Assembly (NCBI GenBank): GCA_030620575.1
Contig: JAUXEL010000002.1
Span: forward strand, 1-35,495
Reading direction: 5' to 3'
DNA length: 35,495 bases
From: Fidelibacterota bacterium
Lineage (GTDB): Bacteria > Fidelibacterota > Fidelibacteria > Fidelibacterales > Fidelibacteraceae
Part shown: positions 25,455-32,660 of the stretch, one piece after another
Position numbering within the stretch: the first letter of the stretch is position 1
Layout: every line of letters begins with the position of its first letter
Notes under the pieces: generated by a model
The model's database searches: none
Seen by the model: only the letters and a program-made list of their open reading frames with translations
What the model was told of the DNA's origin: nothing
Made by a program: the position numbers and the translations under genes

Positions 25455-26159
25455 TTATTCTGAAATTAAGGTTCCGACAGATTTTCCGGAAACAACACGG
25501 TTTAATTCTCCGGTTTTTGTAAAATCAAAAACCATTATCGGCATATTATTTTCCTGACACAGCGCCATAGCACTCATATCCATAATATGCAATTTTTCTT
25601 CCAGTGCCTGACGATAAGTAACTGTATCATAACGTTTGGCTGTGCTGTCTTTCATAGGATCAGCACTATATACACCGTCTACTTTTGTACCTTTCAGAAG
25701 TATATCAGCATCTATTTCCGAAGCACGAAGTGCCGCAGCGGAATCGGTAGTAAAATACGGATTGCCGGTTCCGCCGGCAAATATTACAATAACATCCTGT
25801 TGAAGAAGTTCTATAGCATGGTAACGATCAATGGGAAGTGTGAGCTGCGATATAGACGGAGGTGTCATAATACAGCTTTTCATCCCGGCATTTTTGAAGG
25901 CATCGCGCAGCGCAAGTGCATTGATCACAGTAGCCAGCATTCCCATATGGTCACCGGTGACCCGATCGATAAAATTCATATTTTTAGCACCGCGAAAAAT
26001 ATTTCCACCGCCAATAACAATGCCGATTTGAATATGCTTATCATGGATCAGTTTTATTTCTTGTGCAAAGCAAGAGGCGGCATCAGGATCAACACCGTGT
26101 CCTTTGACGCCGCCTAAGATTTCACCACTTAATTTTAATAAAATACGATTATAATTCAT
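25455..26159 (-). CDS. pyrH: UMP kinase
   Basis: A 234-residue bacterial UMP kinase (amino-acid kinase fold). The N-terminal phosphate loop is KLSGEILGG, and GIVIGGGNIFRG, GDHMGMLATVINALAL and FAGGTGNPYFTTD are all diagnostic. It phosphorylates UMP to UDP as a hexamer in the cytosol and is usually regulated by UTP and GTP. It sits in the conserved tsf-pyrH-frr order, 28 bp after tsf. Confidence 0.98.
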   Translation of the reverse strand: MNYNRILLKLSGEILGGVKGHGVDPDAASCFAQEIKLIHDKHIQIGIVIGGGNIFRGAKNMNFIDRVTGDHMGMLATVINALALRDAFKNAGMKSCIMTPPSISQLTLPIDRYHAIELLQQDVIVIFAGGTGNPYFTTDSAAALRASEIDADILLKGTKVDGVYSADPMKDSTAKRYDTVTYRQALEEKLHIMDMSAMALCQENNMPIMVFDFTKTGELNRVVSGKSVGTLISE

Positions 26160-26187
26160 TCAACAAGCACAACCAGCACGTTGACCT

Positions 26188-26811
26188 TCATTCTTCAGAG
26201 GCATTATCTCCACCTGTTTCACCCACTTTAAACCGGGCAAAACGCGCGATAAAGATATTTTCACCCAACGTACCAATCGTTTCCTTTAAATAGGTTTCGA
26301 TTGTTTTATCGGTATCTTTGAAAAAATCCTGTTCCAACAGAATATTTTCTCTATAATATTTTTCTAATTTACCAGTGATAATCCGGTCGGCAATGTGTTC
26401 AGGTTTGCCTTCATTAATGACTTGTTCTTTATATACGGCTTTTTCACGTTCAATAACATCTGCCGGAATATTTTCACGTTTTACCGCTAGAGGATTCATA
26501 GCAGCGATCTGCATTGCAATATCTTTTGCAAATTGAACGAATTCATTTGTTGCTGCAACAAAATCGGTTTCACAATTTATTTCTACTAATACACCTAATT
26601 TATTGTCAGTTTGATGTATATACGAATAAATAATTCCTTCTTTCGCACTGCGTCCGGCTTTTTTTTCTGCTTTTGCGATACCGCGTGCGCGAAGTGTATC
26701 TATAGCTTTATCTATATCTCCGTTGGTTTTAACGAGGGCTTTTTTACAATCCATCATACCGGCCCCGGTTTTATCACGCAACTCTTTTACAATAGATGCA
26801 GTAATTTGCAT
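26188..26811 (-). CDS. tsf: elongation factor Ts
   Basis: A 207-residue EF-Ts, shorter than the E. coli protein (283) and near the compact Thermus-type length. The N-terminal UBA-like domain has LRDKTGAGMMDCKKAL, and the core contains the EF-Tu-contact motif ETDFVA. It exchanges GDP on EF-Tu. It follows rpsB by 13 bp. A short acidic tail ends the protein. Confidence 0.97.
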   Translation of the reverse strand: MQITASIVKELRDKTGAGMMDCKKALVKTNGDIDKAIDTLRARGIAKAEKKAGRSAKEGIIYSYIHQTDNKLGVLVEINCETDFVAATNEFVQFAKDIAMQIAAMNPLAVKRENIPADVIEREKAVYKEQVINEGKPEHIADRIITGKLEKYYRENILLEQDFFKDTDKTIETYLKETIGTLGENIFIARFARFKVGETGGDNASEE

Positions 26812-26824
26812 TAAAGGCTCCTGA

Positions 26825-27574
26825 TTATTTCTCGATTTTTTCTTGTTTAGGTTTTTCTTCAGCAGGTGTTTCTTTAGGGGACTGTTTGCTTCCGCGTTTT
26901 GCCTCTAAAATTGTATCTGCTAAAGTTTTTGTGATGAGGTGAATCGCGCGAATTGAATCATCATTTGCGGGAATAGGAACATCCACTGTTGTTGGATCTC
27001 CATTGGTGTCGACAATACCGATCACAGAAATATCCAGCTTTCTGGCTTCATGAACTGCAATTTTTTCTTCGATAGTATCAACAACAAAAATAACGTCAGG
27101 GAGCCGACGCATATGCTGTATGCCACGATGTAATAATTCAAGCTTTGCGGTTTCACGTGTTAAACCGAGAATTTCTTTTTTCGTTAAGTTTTTCCATGCA
27201 TCGTCGTTTTCGCTTTCGCGCTGGAGTTGTTCCAGACGGCGAATACTCCGGCGAATAGTCGAAAAATTGGTCAATGCGCCGCCCAACCAACGTTCTGTTA
27301 TATAATGGGCGCCACAGCGAATGGCTTCATCTTCCAATACGTCTTTTGCTTGTTTCTTTGTACCAACAAAGAGGATTTCTCCACCCTTTCTGACAACATC
27401 ACCAACATATTTGCATGCGTTATCAAGGGCTTTTAAGGTCAGTTCCAAATCAATAATATGTATTCCATTTTTTTCCATGAAAACATATTTTTTCATTTTA
27501 GGATTCCATTTACTGGTCAAATGGCCAAAATGAGCACCGGCACTGATCAGATTTTCAATGGTGACTTGTTCCAT
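26825..27574 (-). CDS. rpsB: 30S ribosomal protein uS2
   Basis: A 249-residue uS2. It begins with ENLISAGAHFGH and carries KKYVFMEKNGIHIIDL, FVGTKKQAKD and LPDVIFVVDT, all family hallmarks. The C-terminal 20 residues are a Lys/Glu/Pro-rich tail beyond the conserved fold, common in some lineages. It follows rpsI by 24 bp and leads into tsf. Confidence 0.98.
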   Translation of the reverse strand: MEQVTIENLISAGAHFGHLTSKWNPKMKKYVFMEKNGIHIIDLELTLKALDNACKYVGDVVRKGGEILFVGTKKQAKDVLEDEAIRCGAHYITERWLGGALTNFSTIRRSIRRLEQLQRESENDDAWKNLTKKEILGLTRETAKLELLHRGIQHMRRLPDVIFVVDTIEEKIAVHEARKLDISVIGIVDTNGDPTTVDVPIPANDDSIRAIHLITKTLADTILEAKRGSKQSPKETPAEEKPKQEKIEK

Positions 27575-27598
27575 ATATTAAATACTCCGATAATTTGA

Positions 27599-27997
27599 TT
27601 AACGTTTCGAGAACTGGAATGCACGGCGTGCACCGCGTAAACCATATTTTTTACGTTCAACTTTACGTGAATCCCGTGTCAGGAAGCCTGCTTCTTTCAA
27701 AGCGGGACGAAGGTCAGGATGTAAAGTGATCAACATTCGGCTAATCCCTAAACGAACTGCACCTGCCTGTCCGGTTAAACCACCGCCCTTTACATTGACG
27801 AAAAAGTCATACTTATTATCCATCTTTGTAAGTTCAAGCGGTTGACGAATAACCATTGAGTAGGTTTCACGACCAAAATAATCATTCATCTCACGTTTAT
27901 TTACTTTAATTTTACCACTACCCGGACGAGCAATCACTCTGGCTACGGAGGATTTACGGCGGCCAATTGTAATGATTTCATGCTTTGTACTTGCCAT
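27599..27997 (-). CDS. rpsI: 30S ribosomal protein uS9
   Basis: A 132-residue uS9 with the N-terminal [10 protein letters not shown] motif and the C-terminal basic tail ending in FSKR, which reaches the P-site t[17 protein letters not shown] is also diagnostic. TAGGAG precedes the ATG. It lies 12 bp after rplM, the universal pair. Confidence 0.98.
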   Translation of the reverse strand: MASTKHEIITIGRRKSSVARVIARPGSGKIKVNKREMNDYFGRETYSMVIRQPLELTKMDNKYDFFVNVKGGGLTGQAGAVRLGISRMLITLHPDLRPALKEAGFLTRDSRKVERKKYGLRGARRAFQFSKR

Positions 27998-28009
27998 AAT
28001 TTCCTACTC

Positions 28010-28441
28010 CTACTTAATTTCCAGGGGTTTAGGTTGCTGTGCTTCATGCGGATGCTCTGCACCGGCATATACTTTCAATTTTTTCATTATCTTACGTCCA
28101 AGACGATTATGAGGGACCATACCCTTAACCGCTTTTTGAATTATGCGCTCAGGATGTTTTTCTAATAATTCTCTGTACGAAGTAGTGCGTTGGCCACCCG
28201 GATATCCCGTGTGACGAAAGTAGGTTTTAGCTTCTGCTTTTTTACCGGTCAAGCGGACTTTTTCTGCATTAATAATAATAATAAAATCGCCGGTATCCAT
28301 ATGCGGTGTAAAAATGGGTTTGTGTTTTCCACGCAGAATCTGTGCAACCTGACTTGCTAAACGGCCCAAGATCATATCTTCGGCATCTACAATGTACCAG
28401 TCTTGCTTAATATCTGTCGGTTTCGCCGAGAAAGTTCCCAA
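28010..28441 (-). CDS. rplM: 50S ribosomal protein uL13 (probable TTG start)
   Basis: A 143-residue uL13. The conserved body includes [24 protein letters not shown] and [12 protein letters not shown]. The only upstream ATG (28543) would add 34 residues that lie across the predicted promoter and do not resemble uL13, so I reject it. AAGGAG at 28448-28453 stands 6 bp before a TTG at 28439-28441, giving a protein starting [13 protein letters not shown], which matches the family N-terminus (SAKPTDI). It is the first gene of the rplM-frr operon. Confidence 0.95.
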   Translation of the reverse strand: MGTFSAKPTDIKQDWYIVDAEDMILGRLASQVAQILRGKHKPIFTPHMDTGDFIIIINAEKVRLTGKKAEAKTYFRHTGYPGGQRTTSYRELLEKHPERIIQKAVKGMVPHNRLGRKIMKKLKVYAGAEHPHEAQQPKPLEIK

Positions 28442-28513
28442 CTTTAACTCCTTTTTCTCTTGTTTTAAATCTTCTTTTTTGATTACGTCTTCCGGGACTA
28501 CAAAAAAGCAACA

Positions 28514-28543
28514 AATATATACAAATAATAAGCGGATATGCAA
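28514..28543 (-). promoter_or_regulatory. promoter of the rplM-frr operon
   Basis: The minus strand has TTTGCAT (to 28544) and, after 16-21 bp, TATATATTTG (28512-28521). It reads either as sigma-70 TTGCAT-N16-TATATA or as Bacteroidetes-type TTTG-N21-TATATTTG. The leader would be about 65 bp to the TTG start. Confidence 0.6.
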
Positions 28544-28714
28544 ATAGTTTTTAGGGAATTAGAAGGATTTGGGCAGATAAAAGATAAAAGTGTAAAGATT
28601 AAAGTCTTAAAAGGCGATTTACAACTCAAAACACACAGAAAATCAGACTGGAAATTATTGGCCATAATCAATAAACAAGTACTAATAACTCCAAGTAAGT
28701 TCTATGATAATTGA
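28538..28714 (+). CDS. doubtful 58-residue reading frame
   Basis: An ATG at 28538 opens 58 codons on the plus strand with a basic product (begins [16 protein letters not shown]). It shows no recognised motif. Its 5' end overlaps the rplM promoter, and no ribosome binding site is visible. It may be a chance frame or a gene fragment. Confidence 0.15.
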   Translation: MQIVFRELEGFGQIKDKSVKIKVLKGDLQLKTHRKSDWKLLAIINKQVLITPSKFYDN

Positions 28715-28830
28715 TCTTGTATTTCTTTTTCGTAGAATTTTCCAAAATCTTCTTTGATTTCATTGTGAGTGCGGACGTTTTGCCCTAAATGGATTCATCT
28801 GTTAAGCAAAGGTTAATTACTTGAATATTT
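28702..28830 (-). pseudogene. possible truncated remnant downstream of hicB
   Basis: Overlapping the hicB end in another frame, an open stretch without its own start reads NLCLTDESILGQNV followed by [20 protein letters not shown] and a TAG stop at 28702-28704. The THxxI...FGKxF pattern is reminiscent of HEPN-domain proteins, but the match is short and unproven. It looks like the 3' end of a gene whose front was lost. Confidence 0.25.
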
Positions 28831-29172
28831 CTTTTCTTCTTCTTTTATTTCACGTGTGATCGCTTTCTGAATATATTGGTTAAGTGTTATTCCTTGTATC
28901 GCGGCATTTTTTGCGGCTTTTTTGTGTAATTCAGACCCAATACGAACATTTAATGAACCTTTATAGGATTTAAAAGGATTCTTCCCCATCTTCTCACAAA
29001 GATATATATAATCCTCAACGGCTTCAATAAATGAGGTTTTCAGTTCTTTTACGGATGAACCTTCAAAACTGATCAAATCATTTATTCCCGTAATTTTACC
29101 GTAAAACACCTCATCTTCCGTACTGAAGTGAACGGAACCAATGAAGTTCTTATACGTCATTACGTCTTTCAT
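28813..29172 (-). CDS. hicB: HicB-family antitoxin
   Basis: A 119-residue HicB-type antitoxin. The N-terminal partial RNase-H-like domain (about 1-60) contains FIGSVHFSTEDEVFYGKI and DLISFEGSSVKELKTSF. The C-terminal ribbon-helix-helix DNA-binding segment (about 72-110) contains LNVRIGSELHKKAAKNA and GITLNQYIQKAI. It should neutralise HicA and repress its own promoter. Its ATG overlaps the hicA stop (ATGA), so the toxin gene comes first, as is usual. Confidence 0.9.
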   Translation of the reverse strand: MKDVMTYKNFIGSVHFSTEDEVFYGKITGINDLISFEGSSVKELKTSFIEAVEDYIYLCEKMGKNPFKSYKGSLNVRIGSELHKKAAKNAAIQGITLNQYIQKAITREIKEEEKKYSSN

Positions 29173-29426
29173 TTGATAAATCCTTTATCTTTTAATTCTT
29201 CACTGATCTGTTTTACCTGATAATCTTTTAACTCTTTTCCATGGGGTTTATGCAATCTGATAGAGTGTTTAAGATCATCATTTATAAATGCTACTCTCGA
29301 ACCTGAACTTTTTTCTCTATTATCTACTATATATCCTAAGTTTGTTAACAAATTTTCAAGTTCTTTAAATGTAAATCCAAACTGCTTCCTTTTAAGTTTT
29401 TCTAATAATTTTTCATGTTTGCTCAT
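29169..29426 (-). CDS. hicA: HicA-type mRNA interferase toxin
   Basis: An 85-residue protein with the HicA double-stranded-RNA-binding-like layout. FTFKELENLLTNLGY is followed by the SGSRVAF strand and a RLHKPHGKELK segment carrying the expected catalytic His, then KQISEELKDKGFI. HicA toxins cleave mRNA on translating ribosomes or free. It is slightly longer than minimal HicA (about 58-80). It is the first gene of the hicA-hicB pair. A palindromic operator and a TATAAT lie just upstream. Confidence 0.85.
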   Translation of the reverse strand: MSKHEKLLEKLKRKQFGFTFKELENLLTNLGYIVDNREKSSGSRVAFINDDLKHSIRLHKPHGKELKDYQVKQISEELKDKGFIK

Positions 29427-29453
29427 ATTTTAACATAAGCTATTTCCGCCCGA

Positions 29454-29481
29454 AATGCAACTATTATTTAGTTGCATTATA
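29454..29481 (-). promoter_or_regulatory. candidate hicAB promoter and operator
   Basis: A perfect 9-bp inverted repeat, AATGCAACT and AGTTGCATT separated by 7 bp (29454-29478), lies 28 bp before the hicA ATG. On the minus strand TATAAT (29476-29481) overlaps its upstream arm. A second option is TTGCAT-N17-TATGTT ending 5 bp before the ATG. The palindrome is a plausible HicB binding site. Confidence 0.4.
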
Positions 29482-29504
29482 TTGGCTGTTTTTTATATTA
29501 AGTT

Positions 29505-29776
29505 ACCCGTTGTGTGAAACACAAATTCAAGTCACAAATTATTAAAAACACCATAAATAATGTCATCTCGACTAAGTCCGCCGAAATAGAATGAAGGCGG
29601 GCGCATGGAGAGATCTCAAAATAATCAAATTAATTTAAAAATTGTTCTTCTCTTTAATTTCCGTAAAATAATTTGAGATTTCTCCACTCGTTCGTTCCTC
29701 TCTCGGTCGAAATGACATCAAAAAAGCTATTGACAGCATGCGATTCCCATTTTTTAATCTGTTTCACACAACGGGT
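29505..29776. mobile_element. 272-bp non-coding element with 17-bp inverted ends
   Basis: A perfect 17-bp inverted repeat (ACCCGTTGTGTGAAACA at 29505-29521; its complement at 29760-29776) bounds a segment with no gene. The right end abuts a truncated radA copy exactly where radA similarity stops. Inside is a second inverted pair (29561-29625 and 29666-29717). The layout is MITE-like. No clear target-site duplication was seen. Confidence 0.5.
29561..29717. repeat. inverted repeat pair, TGTCATYTCGAC...GGAGARATCTCAAA
   Basis: The left copy (29561-29625) begins TGTCATCTCGAC and ends GGAGAGATCTCAAA. The right copy (29666-29717) is inverted, with TGTCATTTCGACC, GAGGAACGAACGAG and GGAGAAATCTCAAA. 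This consensus is a dispersed repeat type I recall from Bacteroidetes/FCB genomes. The left copy also has a CCGCC/GGCGG inner stem. Together they could fold into a long hairpin. Confidence 0.6.
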
Positions 29777-29900
29777 GATCTTATTAAAACCTATTCTCAC
29801 AGCTTCTTTTACTCTCTGCTCTACGCGCATGACAGATCGCGTTTCACCGCTTAAGCCCACTTCTCTGATGATAGCGGTATTATCCGGGATGTGCAATTTA
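29777..29900 (-). pseudogene. truncated radA fragment
   Basis: About 40 codons closely match intact radA from the same strand. The fragment reads HIPDNTAIIREVGLSGETRS...RVEQRVKEAVRIGF, and radA reads PLSDNTVIIGEVGLTGETRS...RIEQRVKEALRMGF. Nucleotide identity is high over the central 30 bp, lower elsewhere. There is no upstream radA sequence, and the downstream side ends at the inverted-repeat element. It is a non-functional duplicate or a relic of an older copy. Confidence 0.8.
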
Positions 29901-29956
29901 TTAATCAAGGCTGGATCTTTTTAGGGCGATGAGAGCTTAAAAGGATTCATCATGAT

Positions 29957-30442
29957 CTATTCTATGACTGTAAAATTAATATCTCCGATGGTATCGGTCT
30001 GCAGAACATCGAACTGGGGGAAATCTACAATGGCACGATAATCTCCGGGACTTAAGGTAACCTTCGGATCCTGCCAAATGGTTGTCGGTGCAAGCCATGT
30101 ACTTGTCATGGAATCTCCTGGAGCGAACTTATAATGCAATATCGGAAGGTAAAAACCCAAGCCATCTAACGACCCGGCGATGTATTGATCATCTTGGTAA
30201 ATATAGAACCTTATAAAAGGTCCGGAATCACCCATCGTAAAATCAAGAGAGTCTTCCGTTGTATTTGTCAGACAGAATTTCACATAAAACGATTCACCTG
30301 TGTAAAATATCGTTCCGGATGTCCCATTTGTATCCGCCAGATAAAAATAGGTTTCCCCATCACAGTTCATCTGAGGTTCAAGTAAAAAACAACTTGATAA
30401 CAAAACGCATAATACCGCAAGGGAGATAAGTGCCTTTTTCAT
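29957..30442 (-). CDS. BsuPI-domain lipoprotein
   Basis: A 161-residue lipoprotein with lipobox LSSC (Cys at about 18). A beta-sandwich follows, resembling the intracellular proteinase inhibitor BsuPI family. Supporting segments are ESFYVKFCLTNTTEDSLDF, then KFAPGDSMTSTWLAP and LSPGDYRAIVDF, the spacing expected for the domain. Relatives occur as secreted or lipid-anchored proteins of unknown role in many bacteria, so an inhibitor function should not be assumed. AAGGAG precedes the ATG. It starts 36 bp after radA and may be co-transcribed with it. Confidence 0.75.
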   Translation of the reverse strand: MKKALISLAVLCVLLSSCFLLEPQMNCDGETYFYLADTNGTSGTIFYTGESFYVKFCLTNTTEDSLDFTMGDSGPFIRFYIYQDDQYIAGSLDGLGFYLPILHYKFAPGDSMTSTWLAPTTIWQDPKVTLSPGDYRAIVDFPQFDVLQTDTIGDINFTVIE

Positions 30443-30478
30443 TTTCTTCTCCTTTCAAAAAAAAGACAGGTGCCGTAA

Positions 30479-31825
30479 CTATACTTGTTGCCCTGTCAAC
30501 TCTGCAATATCTTTAATATATTTAAATGTATCCTTTTTATCATCGATCTTCTTTTTCGCAGATGCGGGCAAAATAAGGTGGTCGAAACCCATGCGTAGCG
30601 CTTCTTTCACTCTCTGTTCAATCCGTAAAACAGATCGCGTTTCACCAGTTAAGCCCACTTCCCCAATAATTACTGTATTATCTGATAGTGGAATATTTTT
30701 TACCGATGAGTAGATCGCCGCAATGACCGGCAGATCCATAGCAGGTTCTTTAAGTGTTAGTCCGCCCACCACATTGACAAAAATATCATATTGGCTTACC
30801 GATATGTCCAATTGCTTTTCAATAATAGCAAGCAAAAGTTGAAGACGTTTTGGGTCCAGACCACTGGCATGGCGCTGAGGTGTGCCGTATGCTGCCTGTG
30901 CTGCCAAGGCCTGGATCTCGACCAGCAATGGCCGGCTTCCTTCCATGCCACAGGTAACGACCGAACCTTTCGCTCCTTTTTTCCGTTCACTTAAGAACAT
31001 ATCTCCCGGGTTTGTTATCCCGATCAGACCTTCCTGCTTCATTTCAAAGATACCGATCTCATGGGTGGCACCAAAACGGTTCTTTACAGAACGCAATATT
31101 CTAAAGTAATGCTGCTTATCTCCTTCAAGATATAAAACCGTATCAACAATATGTTCCAGTAATTTCGGACCGGCAATAATACCGCCCTTAGTAATATGTC
31201 CAATAAGAATTATTGTAATATTTTCTTTCTTTCCACATGCCATCAATTCACTGGCGCATTCTCGTACTTGATTGACTGACCCGGGAAGTGAATCCGAATT
31301 GGGTGAATAGCTGGTTTGAATGGAATCAATAACGGCAATCTGAGGTTTTTCCGATTCAAGTCCGGCCAGTATTCGACTTAATTCAATTTCGTTGCTTATT
31401 TTCAGTTCATTATTCTGCAATCCAATTCGTTTTGCACGCAATGCAAGCTGTCCGACCGACTCTTCCCCGCTGAAATAGCAAACCTTGATCTTCTTTTCGA
31501 CATATTCTTTACATAGTTGTAAAGCAAGTGTAGACTTCCCTACTCCGGGATCGCCACCCAACAGGACAATACTGCCCTCCATAAGTCCGCCACCGACCAC
31601 CCGATCGAATTCCCCGATCCCACTGGTATAACGTGAGGGTTGCTCCGGATTTGATAATGAATAAAAAGGAGGAGGTGAGCCCGGCTTAACCCTTTTAAAC
31701 GATACTTCTACGGGTTCATAAACTTCGAGAGTATTCCATCCCTCGCAGTGCGGACACTGTCCCTGCCATTTTGCCGTAACACCATCGCAGACAGTACATT
31801 TATATTGTTCTTTATGTTTTGCCAT
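30479..31825 (-). CDS. radA: DNA repair protein RadA
   Basis: A 448-residue RadA/Sms. The N-terminal zinc finger is C10, C13, C24, C27. The RecA-like ATPase has Walker A GDPGVGKST, the RadA-specific KNRFG motif and Walker B-type VIDSIQT. The C-terminal Lon-protease-like domain contains NVVGGLTLKEPAMDLP and IGEVGLTGETRS. RadA drives branch migration during recombination. No clear ribosome binding site precedes the ATG at 31825. It is intact, whereas a truncated second copy of its 3' part lies 600 bp downstream. Confidence 0.97.
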   Translation of the reverse strand: MAKHKEQYKCTVCDGVTAKWQGQCPHCEGWNTLEVYEPVEVSFKRVKPGSPPPFYSLSNPEQPSRYTSGIGEFDRVVGGGLMEGSIVLLGGDPGVGKSTLALQLCKEYVEKKIKVCYFSGEESVGQLALRAKRIGLQNNELKISNEIELSRILAGLESEKPQIAVIDSIQTSYSPNSDSLPGSVNQVRECASELMACGKKENITIILIGHITKGGIIAGPKLLEHIVDTVLYLEGDKQHYFRILRSVKNRFGATHEIGIFEMKQEGLIGITNPGDMFLSERKKGAKGSVVTCGMEGSRPLLVEIQALAAQAAYGTPQRHASGLDPKRLQLLLAIIEKQLDISVSQYDIFVNVVGGLTLKEPAMDLPVIAAIYSSVKNIPLSDNTVIIGEVGLTGETRSVLRIEQRVKEALRMGFDHLILPASAKKKIDDKKDTFKYIKDIAELTGQQV

Positions 31826-31894
31826 TGTTTAATGTACAGGATTTTTACTGATTTTACAAAAACATAAAACCTAAAAAGGTGTTTAAAAACTTTT

Positions 31895-31915
31895 AAAAAC
31901 TTGCCCCAAGTTTTT
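31895..31915 (+). repeat. RAYT-associated palindrome, copy 2
   Basis: Arms AAAAACTTG and CAAGTTTTT with loop CCC. It forms an inverted pair with copy 3 (GGG loop), 58 bp away, upstream of the transposase gene. Confidence 0.9.
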
Positions 31916-31973
31916 TCGAACTTTTTGTGACGTCGGTCACGGATATTTTGATTAATTTTCATTATATTTTTAT

Positions 31974-31994
31974 AAAAACTTGGGGCAAGTTTTT
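31974..31994 (-). repeat. RAYT-associated palindrome, copy 3
   Basis: Same arms with loop GGG, so it is in opposite orientation to copy 2. Between copies 2 and 3 lies a small hairpin (GTGAC and GTCAC at 31927-31940). Confidence 0.9.
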
Positions 31995-32082
31995 ACTAAA
32001 GGGATGAAAAATGTGATGTAAAATTGACGATTTCATAAATGGAAATTATTTCCATTTTTATAACCGAACCTTTGATCAACAT

Positions 32083-32634
32083 TTGTTGTTTTATGATGAA
32101 GATGATTATGAGTTATTTCTAAATTTATTTAAGTATAATTTAGACAAAATTCCGGCTAGTGTTTTTGCATATTGTTTAATGCCAAACCATTTTCACTTTC
32201 TATTAAGACAGGACAGTGATAAAAAATTGTATCATATATTTAATTATGCTCTTATTGCTTATGTCCAGCGCTACAATAAGAAATACGGTAGAAAAGGACC
32301 ATTATTTCAATCACCATTACAGCATAAGCTTGTAGAAAATCAGGAATATTTACTTCAGCTTTGTAAGTATATACACATTAATCCAGTGAAAGCCGGACTT
32401 GTAGAATATCCGGAAAACTGGATCTATTCAAATTACCTTGAATGGGTAAAATTACGTACAGATACCTTATTCGCGAAAGAAATTCACAGTGATTATTTTC
32501 CCCATCCGGAAGATTATATTTCTATGATCTCAACATACAAGCAATATCTTACAATTAAAAATTTTAGAAGACTTTTAATGGATGATAAGGAGGAAAAACT
32601 TGCCCCAAGTTTTTTATATGAATTTACCCCTTAA
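32083..32634 (+). CDS. REP-associated tyrosine transposase (RAYT, Y1/HUH family)
   Basis: A 183-residue frame with the IS200-like Y1 transposase fold. The HUH motif is in LMPNHFHFLLRQ. The helix YNKKYGRKGPLFQS precedes YIHINPVKAGLV, whose Tyr is the catalytic residue of RAYT proteins. RAYTs cut single-stranded DNA at REP palindromes. The TTG at 32083 is the only conventional start after a TGA at 32014-32016, yet family-like residues (NGNYFHFYNRTF) continue upstream to 32038. The gene may use a rare start (ATT 32023 or ATA 32035) or be frame-damaged at its 5' end. Two inverted palindrome pairs surround it, and copy 4 forms part of its C-terminus. Confidence 0.88.
   Translation: MLFYDEDDYELFLNLFKYNLDKIPASVFAYCLMPNHFHFLLRQDSDKKLYHIFNYALIAYVQRYNKKYGRKGPLFQSPLQHKLVENQEYLLQLCKYIHINPVKAGLVEYPENWIYSNYLEWVKLRTDTLFAKEIHSDYFPHPEDYISMISTYKQYLTIKNFRRLLMDDKEEKLAPSFLYEFTP
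32594..32614 (+). repeat. RAYT-associated palindrome, copy 4 (inside the transposase gene)
   Basis: Arms AAAAACTTG and CAAGTTTTT with loop CCC, 20 bp before the transposase stop codon. It is translated as KLAPSFL. It forms an inverted pair with copy 5. Confidence 0.9.
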
Positions 32635-32660
32635 TCGCTCCTAAAAGTTCATTAAACTCA

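Noticed and set aside
25587-26117. 176-codon plus-strand frame opposite pyrH
   Set aside because: It is antisense to a clear UMP kinase and has a Cys/His/Ile-rich composition typical of a shadow frame.
28544-29960. CRISPR array
   Set aside because: The repeats here are inverted and irregularly spaced, without uniform spacers or cas genes.
31926-31941. TGTGA-CGTCGG-TCACG, a Crp-like site upstream of the RAYT gene
   Set aside because: It lies between palindrome copies 2 and 3 and pairs as a GTGAC/GTCAC hairpin. It is more simply part of the repeat unit, and no promoter sits at the expected distance.
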